From Nansenia antarctica (lineage: Eukaryota; Chordata; Actinopteri; Argentiniformes; Microstomatidae): a DNA stretch of 64,000 bases. This document shows, in pieces, positions 1 through 19,895 of the stretch. A program made the position numbers and the translations under genes. The DNA is taken from the NCBI GenBank assembly GCA_963989245.1, contig OZ022346.1, positions 5,153,881 through 5,217,880 of the forward strand, written 5' to 3'. Position 1 is the stretch's first letter; every line of letters begins with the position of its first letter. Below the pieces are notes generated by a model, which was given only the letters and a program-made list of their open reading frames with translations, made no database searches and had not been told where the DNA came from.

Positions 1-372
1 GCCCAGCGACAGCCCCGAAACCTGAAGGATCTGGAGAAGATCTGTATGGAGGAGTGGGCCCAAATCCCTGCTGCAGTGTGTGCAAACCTGGTCAAGAACT
101 ACAGGAAACGTCTGATCTCTGTAATTGCAAACAAAGGTTTCTTTACCAAATATTAAGTTCTGTTTTTCTGATGTATCAAATACTTATTTCATGTAATAAA
201 ATGTAAATTAATTACTTTAAAATCATACAATTTGATTTTCTGGATTTTTTTTTTAGATTCTGTCTCTCACAGTTGAAGTGTACCTATGATAAAAATTACA
301 GACCTCTACATTCTTTCTAAGTGGGAAAACGTGCAAAATCAGCAGTGTATCAAATACTTGTTCTCCCCACTG
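1..372 (+). mobile_element. 3' end of a Tc1/mariner-type transposon (truncated by window edge)
   Basis: The first ~155 bases read as the C-terminal end of a Tc1-type transposase (LEKICMEEWAQIPAAVCANL, then a stop after FFTKY). About 200 non-coding bases follow, then a terminal repeat ending in AAATACTTGTTCTCCCCACTG next to a TA dinucleotide at 373-374, as expected for this superfamily. The element starts outside the window, so completeness cannot be judged. It lies in the atp13a3 intron beyond the exon at 587-754. Confidence 0.85.
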
Positions 373-586
373 TATATCACAACACGTCCTAGTGGACCAT
401 GAGAGAACGTACCACTGGCGAGACTCAAGCTACCGCACAGGAATAACAAAACACACAACTTAAATAGAAATGTCCTATTGAAATAATAAGCACCTGCGTG
501 CCTGAATGTTAATCTCCGCTGCCCCCTAGTGTCCAGATGGACACACACTACAAAGTGAAAAATGTAAAAGAACACAACAGTCTTAC

Positions 587-9063
<8,477 letters not shown>

Positions 9064-9640
9064 CCTGTCAGAAGTGTTCAAAGGACCGACTGAAACAAAG
9101 AGGTCACATGTTAGAACAGCACCTTTCTCCATCCCTGATGATCCTGTGCTTGGGTATCATTTAGTCCCATCACTATTTGTGTAATTATGTCAAAGTTAGG
9201 TTTCAATACTGTCACAACCCTGTGTAACACATGTGAGCATCTCCTCCATGTGAATGAACTCTCTTAACCCTCTTGGGGCAGTAGCGAGCATGGGCAGTAG
9301 CTAGCACGGGCAGTTCGATCCACGCTTAAGGCAAGATCCTCTACCCTGCCGGTCTCTACACTGGTATTAGAAGTGGTGATGGTCACCATGTGTGCCATTG
9401 GAGAGGCATGTCCACATAAGGGACTTAAGATATAGTGAGGGCACACTCTCCTGAATGGATGGGACAGTGTAACGACCCTGTATAAGGCCAAGCTGAAGGC
9501 TGTGAGTTTGTAGCTTGCCCATTTGTATCTGAACATTCAAGGTTAATTTTTTATTGCCGCTGTTACCTTGATAAACTTGGGTTTGCTCTAAACAAAACAT
9601 GACTGATTGATTGGGCTAATTTGTGTTGGGCTGTGTTTTA

Positions 9641-9692
<52 letters not shown>

Positions 9693-9778
9693 TAGTGTTT
9701 TATTTGCCATGCAATCAACTTGTCAATCAATTGTTGGAATGTGGTATTTTTTTGCTCTAGGCACAGGGTCAGCCATAG
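9064..9778. other. Upstream flank of atp13a3 exon 1; (AAT)n at 9642-9690
   Basis: No exon or promoter could be supported. A trinucleotide AAT microsatellite of about 49 bp is present. The 5' UTR exon and promoter of the ATPase gene probably lie further to the right but were not identified. Confidence 0.5.
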
Positions 9779-9960
9779 TCAGTGCCCCTGTAGCGATTAG
9801 AGTTAGGGTTAGGGTTAGGTGCCTTGCAACAGCAGTGGTAGGCGCCTTAGATATAATGCCAGCAACCCTCCAGTCACCAGCAGCTCCCTCCTGAGGCTGG
9901 GATCGAACCAGCTAGCAATTGCTAGCCTGCCTCTCTAACCTCTAGGCTACCGCTGCCCCC
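9779..9960 (-). mobile_element. tRNA-derived SINE
   Basis: Minus strand starts GGGGCAGCGGTAGCCTAGAGG (A-box-like GTAGCCTAGAGG) and has a B-box-like GGTTCGATCCC about 45 bp later, as in tRNA-headed SINEs. The body ends in three TAACCC-type telomere-like units (about 9798-9818). Confidence 0.65.
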
Positions 9961-10458
9961 ACTTTTTACTTGTTCAGTTCGCCTTTGGAGCACAAGGCCG
10001 TCGTATCACATACATTTCTCAACCCTGTCTGGTCTATAAACATGTGGCAACTAGTATAGCATTTGCACTCTGTCAAGAACTAGGCTAACTAAATCTATAG
10101 TCTATATCAATAATATCATTCTCCATTAGTTCCGCATGTATTTCATTTCAAAGCTGTAAATGTGTTTCTAGCAGTAATACATTCTATACTAACTAATACT
10201 CAATTCGTTTTTTTATCCATGTTTTATGTTCTGTTGTCATGTTCATTCATAACTTTCATCAGGCTACTGTAGCCAACTCTTGTCCTCCATGCTTGTTGTT
10301 TGTGTCACAAAGTGATGATGTCCTAACTGTCCTATAGGGAGTGACGAAAAATCACTTCAGGGCAAATAAGTTTGAAATGTGGTTTAAAATAGCCTATTCC
10401 ACGTGGTTTCTGTATGTTCAAACATATTTTCGAATCAGATATGTTTATTTTTTATTTT
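9961..10458. other. Intergenic; nothing recognised
   Basis: AT-rich sequence with no coding potential, RNA gene or bounded repeat that I can support. Confidence 0.5.
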
Positions 10459-11420
10459 TTATAATAATAATAATAATAATTCATTAAATGTATATAGCGC
10501 TTTTCCGAGGCTCAAAGACGCTGACAATATAGGGGATATGGGAAACACAAAAACAACAAGTAACATGGAACACAGAGTCAGCGAACGGGGAGGGGGGGGT
10601 GGGGTGGTGGGGACAGGGGAGGTGGTTAGGGGTAGGGGGGGCTGTATGCATATCAGGGGGGTGGCAGGGTTAGGGGAGATGGGTAGGGGTAGGGGAGGTT
10701 GTATGGGTGTCAAGGGGGGGGGGGGGGGGGCGCCGGGATGGGGGAGATGGCTAGGGGTAGGGGAGGCAGTAGGCAAGGGAGAACAGGTAAGTTTTGAGGT
10801 GGGATTTAAAAATGAGAAGTGAGGGTGAGTCTCTGAGTGGTTGGGGGAGAGAGTTCCAGAGGCGGGGTGCAGCTCGTGAAAAGGCACGGTGACCGAAGCC
10901 TTTGAGTTTTGAGGGTGGGACAGTGAGGGGAACAATGGATGAGGATCGGAGGGTACGGGTAGGGCGGTAGGGGGGGGAGGAGGTCAGTCAGGTAAGGGGG
11001 GGCCAGGCTATGGAGGGCTTTGTATGTGAGGATGAGGATTTTGAATTGGATGCGTTCTTTGATGGGGAGCCAGTGGAGAGAGTGGAGGACAGGAGTGATG
11101 TGGTCACGGGAGCGGGTGTTTGAAAGGAGGCGTGCAGCAGAGTTTTGGACCATCTGGAGTCTATGGAGGGAGCGGGAGGTGATGCCGGTGAGTAGGGAGT
11201 TGCAGTAGTCAAGGCGGGAGGAGATGAAGGCGTGGATGAGGGATTCAGCAGCGGACGGGGAGAGGCAGTGTCTGATTTTTGCTATATTGCGGAGGTGGAA
11301 GTAGGAGGTCTTGACGATGGAGCTGACGTGGGGATCAAATGAGAGGGTGGGGTCCAGGATGAAGCCGAGGTTGCGAGCCAGGGGGGAGGGGGTGATGGTG
11401 GTGTCATCGATGGTGTCATC
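10459..11420 (-). mobile_element. L2-like LINE fragment (reverse-transcriptase C-terminal region)
   Basis: Frames on the minus strand read AAESLIHAFISSRLDYCNSL, then RLQMVQNSAARLLSNTRS, HITPVLHSLHWLPIKERIQF and KILILTYKALHSLAPPYL, a standard vertebrate L2-type C-terminal RT region. The G-rich tract 10580-10790 has expanded in place and breaks the frame. The 3' tail is (ATT)n at 10461-10480, with the TATAGCGCTTTTCCGAGGCTC signature also seen at 26740-26770. Confidence 0.85.
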
Positions 11421-11924
11421 GATGATAATAACTTAACTTCAAGTATGTGTGCGGGTGTTTTGTACTTAAGCAAGGTAAAGTATATGCAGTTGGGTGGAAT
11501 ACCTTTGGCCAGAGGGTTTGAGAGCCTAATACATGTCAACATGCAACAACATGGTTATTTATACTACATGAAGGGGTTTGATAACTCTGCTTAGATAAGA
11601 AACGGACTTACAACTTTGCGTCTCCCTTTAACTTTTCTTTTTTTATTAAGGGGTCATAAGCAGTCTGTTGATGTGGCTTAACAGATGCAGTTAAGGGAAT
11701 CACAAATGATATATACACCAAGTCAAATAAGAATGCACAACCACTGAACAAATAAAATCACTATAATCCAAATTGTCCAATCTTCTGAGACAATCGTTCT
11801 GTAAGTAACATTTATGCACAGTAGAAAGTAGTACAAACCTAGTCCTCAAATAATAACTTTATGCATTCATTTAACGAATAAACGATTTAATGTGTACGGT
11901 CATTGGTTTACTTATTTATGCATG
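11421..11924. other. Intergenic; nothing recognised
   Basis: No gene, RNA or bounded repeat supported between the LINE fragment and the next TIR element. Confidence 0.5.
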
Positions 11925-13087
11925 TTAAGGCCAATGCACACGGCGTGCGATTTTTGTTGCACGACAACATTCGATTGCAATGCACACGGCGTGTGATGCA
12001 ATTTTGTTGCACCGCAAAATTCAATTTTCAACTCACACCATTGAAGTCTATGAGAAAATCATAAAACATCTCATCCCAATGCACACGGCGTGCGAGATTT
12101 TGTTGCACCACAACATTCCATTCTCAATTGTTACTTTATTGTTACGTAGTCGGACCAGGCAGGCTGATTACAATAGGCTCTACCAATATTGCTTGCCTTG
12201 CTTCCACAATTTCTACAAGATACAACTGGACATATTGTGATAAAATATGTGGGTCCCCTGATTTAGGGGTATTGGTAAAATGTCAGGAGAGGGAGAGCAC
12301 AAAACACACAGCCAGAAAGGTGTATTATAAAATCCACTTTATTATTATGGGCGATGATCAGCCGGACATAGATTCGGAGGACGGCATAGTTCAATAAGTT
12401 AGAGCTGGTTTCCCTAATTACCATTACAAACAGTGTACAAAAAAGGCACGCTCTATTGGAGCCACAGCACGCTCATAAAGCCACACATAGAAGCACGCTC
12501 ATATCGAGCCACAACATAACCATACGGGCCGACACGAGGCCATAGGACACCACACAACTCCACTACAAGGGGCGGTCAGCAAGACCGGGTGCTCACCACT
12601 ACACAGCAGCGAATGTTCCTGCGTTCACGCTACAATATTGTGCCTACATGCTTGATTGTTATTATTATGTAATATAGGCGTCTTGTATGTGAGATGGGCC
12701 GTGTAGCTATGTGGCATGACACGGAAATAAATCATGCATGCAGTAATTCGTAGATCTAGTAATGTGTATAGTGGCAGCTGTGGGCTATATAGGTGTAGTG
12801 GCTGGCTGATGGTGATGTTCATATATTGCCCTTGACTGTCAAACCGTTAAAATAGATGATTGCTCCATCCACAATTGAAGATGTCAGGTTGACTGGTTGA
12901 CAAGTTATGAGCTTTTCGTCATCCATTTCATCCATTCAGGTTACCGGTAAATTACATACACGTACAGTTAGAGTAAATATTAATTTTGGGTTGCCAGATG
13001 TCCGGTTTTCAGTGGACAGTGTCTATACAACGTGTGTACAATTTGGCTGGTCATTCAGTCGTGCTAGATTAGAAATCTGGCAACCCC

Positions 13088-13211
13088 GTGCAGCCAAAAA
13101 CGCTATCGTAGATCTTTGAGTAAACTAATATAATATATATAGTATAGTATATATTATAAGTATAAATAACGTTACTTGCTCAAAGATTTACGATAGCTTT
13201 TTTGGCTGCAC
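13088..13211. repeat. Imperfect inverted repeat (hairpin) inside the TIR element
   Basis: The arms start GTGCAGCCAAAAACGCTATC and end GATAGCTTTTTTGGCTGCAC, each about 36 bp, around an AT-only loop. It could be a small MITE or a fold-back within the larger element. Confidence 0.75.
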
Positions 13212-13675
13212 AGTACAAAATACAAATAACAACAATGATAATACCTTTTTAGTAATATTTTATTCACATGTAAATATATGCCATCATGTTAAATAACTTA
13301 ATACCCTCCCTAAAGCACGTATTTCATCAAAAACAAAAACAACATATTCATAAGAATGCAGGTATGCAAAGTTATAGATAAGTTCACTGAAAAAAGCTTA
13401 ATGTCAAGCCCTGACAACACTATATTTGTACTTTGAAATTGCATGTATGTATGTTACACTAATGTTTTTCAAACTACTGTTACAATTAATTTGGTTCCGT
13501 TTGTATTGGAAGCTGTTATTAAACAGTTTATAACAGTACAGTACCCTAATAGACTAGTGTTTTGATGCTAGCTCCGAAATGTCTCCGCTCCGCCTCCAAT
13601 CTCTCCCAGATCCACGTCAAACTCCTGTCTGTTCAACCTGAAGTAAGTTGTCTGGAGCAGTCCTCCTGTACACTA

Positions 13676-13895
13676 CAGCCTCAACTGTTGAACAAGTTGA
13701 ACTCTCCTTTCATTGTGAGACTGCAGAATTAACCCTAACCCTAACCCTGTTGACCAAGTTGAACTCTCCTTTCATTGTGAGACTGTTGACCAAGTTGAAC
13801 TCTCCTTTCATTGTGAGACTGTTGACCAAGTTGAACTCTCCTTTCATTGTGAGACTGCAGAATCTCTTTCATTGTGAGACTGCAGAATCTCTTTC
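13676..13895. repeat. ~37-bp minisatellite with embedded telomere-like units
   Basis: Copies of GTTGAACTCTCCTTTCATTG followed by TGAGACTG and spacers. After the first unit the array contains TTAACCCTAACCCTAACCC (13730-13748), three telomere-type hexamers. Confidence 0.85.
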
Positions 13896-14563
13896 AGAAA
13901 AAAAGGAGACAGTCAAAAATGTATGCTCCAGTCTCTCTCCCCGTTATGAGTGACTCAATTAATTTAGATAGACCAGTTGAAGTTTTCCCAATTGTCCCAT
14001 TGTGATGCAATAATCCGTCGCACCACAAACTTTTACAAAATGTGCAAAATTTGACAGTGCGACAAAACTCGCACGCCGTGTGCTTTGTCCCATTCAAAAC
14101 GAATGGAATCGAATTTTCGCGGTGCGATTAATATCGGGGCCGTGTGCATTGGGATGAGATTTTCTCATAGACTTCCATTCAAACTTCAAAATAGAATGTT
14201 GTCGTGCAACAAAAATCGCACGCCGTGTGCATTGGCCTTAACACGTTTTAAAGTGGAGACATTCTATTATATTCTGGACGTATTGACCAACAGTTTGTGG
14301 CATGTTTCATAGACTTTCGCAACATGGCAAGTCAATTTCAGATCCTTAATGAAAGGCACTTTTTTTGATCCAATCAATTGCTGAGGAGTGTTGCTCGTTC
14401 AGAAACATTTAAAAGGCCTATTCCTGTTTTCTACAGGGCAAATGTTGTCTTTCCTAATCGCCAATGACATGCACAGAGCTTTTCATAATATCGCAGTTGT
14501 ATATAGGATCTATCTCACTATTCCCGTATAAGCAGTGCACAGGCACTGTAGCAGTCGTCTTAA

Positions 14564-15601
14564 CCCTCCGGTTGTGTTCCCGGTCAAATCTGACCGAGAG
14601 CAACTTTCATCAATCATAAATATTGTGTTTTACATTTGATTGCCTCAAGGCCTTATGATATCCTCCACACTAGGCATTTGAACATATAAAATTGCTGACT
14701 AACCACTGGCATTGAATTTTGAGGTTTTAGTCAACTTTGTAACATCGGTGGTGTTCCCGGTCAAAAATTACCGCCATAGGAAATTAATGGATAACACAAG
14801 TTGTAACAAGCTACAACATTCCAGGATGTATCAGACCTGTTCAAATACCTCATATATAAAGTTTGACACATTTCAAACTAAACAATTAGGTGTTTGTTAT
14901 GGGAACCCTTCTCTTTCCCGTGCTTATTTGCCCATCCGAACCAGACCTTCCATCCAGACTAAACATTGTTTAGTCTGGAAGGTGTGGTTCACCTGGGGTG
15001 AAAGAGAAGGGTTCCCATAACTCTGGAAGGTATGGTTCTGATGGACACATAAGCACGGGAAAGAGAAGGGTTCTCATAACAAACACTGAAATGTATCAAA
15101 CAAAACAGGTGTTTGTTATGGGAACCCTTCTCTTTCCCGTGCTTATGAAATGTATCAAATGAAACAGGTGTTTGTTATGGGAACCCTTCTCTTTCCTGTG
15201 CTTATATGCCCATCCAGTTATTCAGGTTAACCAATAGTCTACATTGTTTATGTCTCATCAAATTTTGCACAGTATATGTTGAGATGTCAAAGAACTGATC
15301 CAATGTGTTGTTTGGCAGAGATATATAGAGTGTCAGGGTGTAACTGGCCTTCTTATTTGAAATTCTCAAAAACGGAAATGAAATATTCAATTTCTACTGT
15401 GTATTTAGTCACATTACAGTAATTTGGTCATATCTATGTTCATTTTTTAACATCTCACAGGTCTCAGCTTTCACCAGGTACCAAATTTAGCAAATTTGAC
15501 CATGTAGTTTTGTTTTGGAGATATGAAGCAGTTAATCAGACCGGTCTAATTAGACCGGGAACACCAAGGATGGGGGGGCAAACATGAACCCAACCGGAGG
15601 G
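14564..15601. mobile_element. piggyBac-type (TTAA) non-autonomous TIR element
   Basis: Ends CCCTCCGGTTGTGTTCCCGG and its inverse (about 25 bp, with a gap) lie inside TTAA at 14560-14563 and 15602-15605. The interior has no transposase. It holds a module starting GTTTGTTATGGGAACCCTTC present in both orientations (about 14890, 15010, 15065, 15110, 15170). Confidence 0.75.
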
Positions 15602-15605
15602 TTAA

Positions 15606-16165
15606 ACTAATGAAGACATGCCTGCGCAGTTCAATGAGTGAGATGCGTCTCTCAAATCTGGCATGGTTTTTCATCGAGAGAGAAGCAGCTGAGAGGGTTG
15701 ACTTCAACAACGTCATTGAGACATTTGCGAGGATGAAGAAATGAAGAACACAGTTGGAATAGCAGCAGTAGCACACACGAATACTTTTTGTTGTTGTTAA
15801 TAAACGCCTTTTTTCATGCAGCTGTACTCGTCGTATTGGTAGGCTAAAACATTTCCCCAAATTACATTTATTTGTGCTGTTATATGTATGATAAACTGAA
15901 TATTTTGTATACATTTGTTTGACTGACTCATTACGGGGCCCCTTCGATACGAAAATAACCCACGGGAATAAAAGTGAGTAAAAGTGAAAGACACTGGCCC
16001 GGATGTGACATTGGACTCATGGAATGTTCACGGACAAAAACGGTTCTTGTCGTTGAGGAACACAGCAAAAGCTCACAACACCAACTCTCTAGTTAACATA
16101 TGTAACCGCGGGTAAACGTGTCTGTCATAAATAATATTGATGTTGTTTCAGGTGATGATGTCACC
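15606..16165. other. Intergenic; nothing recognised
   Basis: No gene or bounded element supported. Confidence 0.5.
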
Positions 16166-16352
16166 TGTCTACTGTATGATGTCACCTGTATGATGTCACC
16201 TGTATGATGTCACCTGTATGATGTTACCTGTATGATGTCACCTGTATGATGTCCCCTGTATGATGTCCCCTGTATGATGTCACCTGTATGATGTCACCTG
16301 TATGATGTCACCTGTCACCTGTATGATGTCACCTGTATGATGTCACCTGTAC
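16166..16352 (-). repeat. 14-bp minisatellite next to the Myb-like exon donor
   Basis: About 12 copies of CTGTATGATGTCAC (minus strand: ACAGGTGACATCAT). On the gene strand each unit contains CAG|GTGACA, a good match to a vertebrate splice donor, and the array begins about 17 bases after the donor of exon 16369-16507. Confidence 0.95.
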
Positions 16353-16555
16353 GTTGAGGAGAACCCACCTGTGCGTCCTTGCTGCGGGCCAGCAGGTCCT
16401 GGTGTTCTGTGTGCCTCAGGGTTACCAGGGTTATGCCGCTGTAGAAGCCCATCTCCACCTCCTGCTTGATGGTGGAGTTCCAGTGGTTCTTCACAGCGTT
16501 GTCTGTTCTGTTACAGACAAGGTCAAAGGTCAATTCAAATGTTTTTAGCTCTGTA

Positions 16556-16655
16556 TGTTGTTTACATGTCTGTATGTTGTTTACATGTCTGTATGTTGTT
16601 TACATGTTTACATGTCTGTACTGTATGTTGTTTACATGTCTGTATGTTGTTGACA
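16556..16655. repeat. 19-bp minisatellite
   Basis: Five to six copies of TCTGTATGTTGTTTACATG with shortened variants, between the Myb-like exon and the SINE. Confidence 0.9.
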
Positions 16656-16833
16656 TGTTTACCATTCAGCAGACGCTTTTATCCAAAGGGATTTACAAGA
16701 TTAGAGATTACAGGGTTACAGTGTCCCTGGAGTAACTTAAGGGCACACTAGTGGTGGTGTTCCCCAGGTGGGGATTTGAACTCATGACCTTCTGATCACC
16801 AGTCCAACTCACTATCCACTAGGCCAGGCCGCC
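16656..16833 (-). mobile_element. tRNA-derived SINE (V-SINE-like)
   Basis: Minus strand opens GGCGGCCTGGCCTAGTGGAT (A box) with a B-box-like GAGTTCAAATCC, and ends in the ATTCAGCAGACGCTTTTATCC block that recurs at 33243 and 50412. Confidence 0.75.
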
Positions 16834-17149
16834 AAATACACAGAGGTCTGTATGAGTTCTCTCTCTCTCTCTAACTGTTCTGACTGATCCTGGCTGTTCT
16901 TGTGTAAGAGGGTCTCTCTGCTGTTGTTGTGTATCTGTTGTTGTGTATCTGTTGCTGTGTATCTGTTGCTGTGTATCTGTTGCTGTGTAGCTGTTGGTGG
17001 TGTATCTACCTGCCAGGGAGCAGTGGGCCTTGTAGATGACCAGGTCCTCCCCCGAGGTCCAGGAGGACTTCTTGACGTCGGGGTTGAGGTGGTTGTGCCC
17101 GCCGCTTCTTATTCTGGAAAGGGAACCTCCTCTTAGTTTATCATATATA

Positions 17150-17194
17150 ATGATATATAATGATGAACATTTGCAGGAAAAGCGCTATACAAAT

Positions 17195-17231
<37 letters not shown>

Positions 17232-17245
17232 TATTACTATTAATA
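17150..17245. repeat. LINE/SINE 3'-tail fragment with (ATT)n
   Basis: AAAAGCGCTATACAAATAAA followed by about 40 bp of ATT repeats, the tail signature of several fish retroelements. Confidence 0.6.
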
Positions 17246-18412
17246 CTGTTGGCTAATTCATCAGAGCAATTGCGCGTCATCTACCTGTCATCAGAATGCC
17301 CACGCCCCTTTTTGGGTGATAGAAGAGTAGAAGTTTGACTGGTGGTCAATGGGAATTTCTGGTCTTCGCTACTTTAATCCGATAAAATAAGAAAACCGTA
17401 TTGCTTTTTAGATATTAGGAGCCCAAATCCGATGGCCAGTTAGGCAAACTATTATATAGTGTCGTTGCCGATCAATGATCGACGTCGTTATATAGAGAAC
17501 ATTAATGAAATAGGGGTTGATTAATCAGAGCAGTCATACGTCATCTCCCTGTCATCAGGCATTTGTAGTTCTTCATTTGATCTAGCCTACTAAGCAGTGG
17601 CGGCTGGCCGATAGAGGGCGCTGGGGCGCCGCCCCCACCTTCACTTCCTAGTTCCCCACCTTCACTTCCTAGTTGCGATTTGTAAACGTTTTAAAAAAAA
17701 TAAATAAACATTGTTTATTCACAAAATGCGGCTGATATTCTGTCGGCGCCTATCAGCATTCATTAAAAATCCTCCAATACAATAAACATTTTTATCTGTG
17801 TGTGTGTAAAATTCACTGTTAAAATACATAGGGGGAGGAGTCGGGTCGCCGATCGAATGCAAGTCTATCGCAGGCCAAATACTTTTCGCTTACACGTGAG
17901 CTGTAGCAGCGCTCCAATTGGCTGTCTCTATTTCTCGGCCGGGGCGCAAAAAGTTGCGTCCTGAATATCCGGTTGTAGCAGACAATGCATTATGCTGAGG
18001 ACTTCCGACTTCCGGGCTTCCGGACTTCCGGGCTTCCGGACTGCTCTCCTAACAAATTAAGTTGTTTACAATGTAAGGAGGATTTATTTCTGTAAACAAA
18101 TTGAACAAATGGATTAGAAGGAGGCATCTTTTGTTCCCAACTTGAGGATATTGCAACTGGACCTATTACCGAAGTCAAACTTCGTTTGTGGTCGCAATCT
18201 CCGCACCGGCTGTTAGGCTGCTACTGTTGGTGTTTTGCGAAGCCAGAATACACAAACTCGACCTGAAGGTAAGAGAGTCAGCTAAGATAAAAGCTACTTC
18301 AAACATTTAGTAATATCGTCAGCATGGTACGTTTTCTAATGTCGTCTTTTCGCTTGTTTGTTTATGTATTCACCCAGCACACGCACACACACACACACAC
18401 GCACACACGCAC

Positions 18413-18457
<45 letters not shown>

Positions 18458-18461
18458 CACT

Positions 18462-19548
18462 AGAGGGGATGAAGAGGGGGGTACAGGGGGGTAGAGGGGA
18501 TGAAGAGGTCTGTACAGGGGGGTAGAGGGGATGAAGAGGTCTGTACAGGGGGGTAGGGGGGATGAGGAGGTCTGTACAGGGGGGTAGAGGGGATGAAGAG
18601 GTCTGTAGAGGAGGGTAGAGGGGATGAAGAGGTCTGTACAGGGGGATAGGGGGGATGAGGAGGTCTGTACAGGGGGGTAGAGGGGATGAGGAGGTCTGTA
18701 CAGGGGGGTAGAGGGGATGAAGAGGTCTGTACAGGGGGGTAGAGGGGATGAAGAGGTCTGTACAGGGGGGTAGAGGGGATGAAGAGGTCTGTAGAGGAGG
18801 GTAGAGGGGATGGAGAGGTCTGTACAGGGGGGTAGAGGGGATGAAGAGGTCTGTACAGGGGGTAGAGGGGATGGAGAGGTCTGTACAGGGGGTAGAGGGG
18901 ATGGAGAGGTCTGTAGAGGTGGGTAGAGGGGATGAAGAGGTCTGTAGAGGTGGGTAGAGGGGATGAAGAGGTCTGTACAGGGGGGTAGAGGGGATGAAGA
19001 GGTCTGTAGAGGTGGGTAGAGGGGATGGAGAGGTCTGTAGAGGTGGGTAGAGGGGATGAAGAGGTCTGTACAGGGGGGTAGAGGGGATGAAGAGGTCTGT
19101 ACAGGGGGGTAGAGGGGATGAAGAGGTCTGTAGAGGTGGGTAGAGGGGATGAAGAGGTCTGTACAGGGGGGTAGAGGGGATGAAGAGGTCTGTACAGGGG
19201 GGTAGAGGGGATGGAGAGGTCTGTACAGGGGGGTAGAGGGGATGAAGAGGTCTGTACAGGGGGGTAGAGGGGATGAAGAGGTCTGTAGAGGAGGGTAGAG
19301 GGGATGGAGAGGTATGTACAGGGGGGTAGAGGGGATGAAGAGGTCTGTACAGGGGGTAGAGGGGATGGAGAGGTCTGTACAGGGGGTAGAGGGGATGGAG
19401 AGGTCTGTAGAGGTGGGTAGAGGGGATGAAGAGGTCTGTAGAGGTGGGTAGAGGGGATGAAGAGGTCTGTACAGGGGGGTAGAGGGGATGAAGAGGTCTG
19501 TACAGGGGGGTAGAGGGGATGAAGAGGTCTGTACAGGGGGGTAGAGCT
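18462..19548. repeat. 31-bp G-rich minisatellite, about 35 copies, inside the hAT element
   Basis: Consensus word GTAGAGGGGATGAAGAGGTC plus TGTACAGGGGG, with variants (GGAGAGG, TGTAGAGGTGG, TGTAGAGGAGG) arranged in longer runs that recur, pointing to block duplications. The long open frame across it is an artefact. Confidence 0.97.
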
Positions 19549-19895
19549 ATTCTCATGCTAAAATCGACTGTAAATCCAGATTTTAAAGTTGATATTCTTC
19601 CCCGTGGAGCATGCCCACCGCTGGACTGGCCATACAATCTTTCTGCCCGCTGGCAGATGGGCCGCGCTAGTTTTGGGCCGGTCGGGCCGCCTTGCCCCCC
19701 CCCCCCCCCCCCCCCACAAAAAAATAAAATAAATAAAAAACTAGCGCGGCCCAAAATAGCGCGGCATCAACTAGCGCTGAATCAAGCGGCGGCCCCCGTT
19801 TATACTAACACATGGGCTGGCCCAATCACACACCTGCTGTCCATCGGCCCCCTCCCCCACTCTGATCCCTCGGCCGACAACCCAAGTACAGTGTC

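Larger units (their letters stand above)
11929..14237. mobile_element. 2.3-kb TIR element flanked by TTAA, with subterminal repeats
   Basis: Perfect inverted ends of at least 44 bp (GGCCAATGCACACGGCGTGC outward) are flanked by TTAA at 11925-11928 and 14238-14241. Further copies of the CCAATGCACACGGCGTGYG word occur near both ends (11975, 12078, 14070, 14145), giving a multi-copy subterminal structure around a conserved GAAGTCTATGAGAAAATC block. The TTAA flank suggests piggyBac; the end sequence resembles the Harbinger-like element at 2324, so the superfamily is open. No transposase is seen. Inside are an AT hairpin (13088-13211) and a minisatellite with telomere-like units (13690-13890). Confidence 0.8.
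16369..17113 (-). pseudogene. Degraded Myb-family (mybl2-like) DNA-binding domain, two exons
   Basis: Exon 17010-17113 reads HNHLNPDVKKSSW then GEDLVIYKAH, and exon 16369-16507 reads TDNAVKNHWNSTIKQEVEMG followed by a HQDLLARSKDAQ tail. These are the end of Myb repeat R2, the start of R3 and the end of R3. TDNAVKNHWNSTIK is closest to MYBL2 (B-Myb) from memory. Against a working gene: the tryptophan before HNHL is glycine, the R3 segment NRW-EIAK-LPG is missing between the exons, and the two exons do not join in a common phase. A SINE sits in the interval. I call it a pseudogene or decayed duplicate; a divergent live paralogue with an unrecognised micro-exon is possible. Confidence 0.7.

Noticed and set aside
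18336..19754. 472-codon open frame rich in SSPLPPCTDLFIPSTPLY repeats
   Set aside because: It is the translation of the 31-bp minisatellite, which cycles through frames without stops; there is no domain or splice context.
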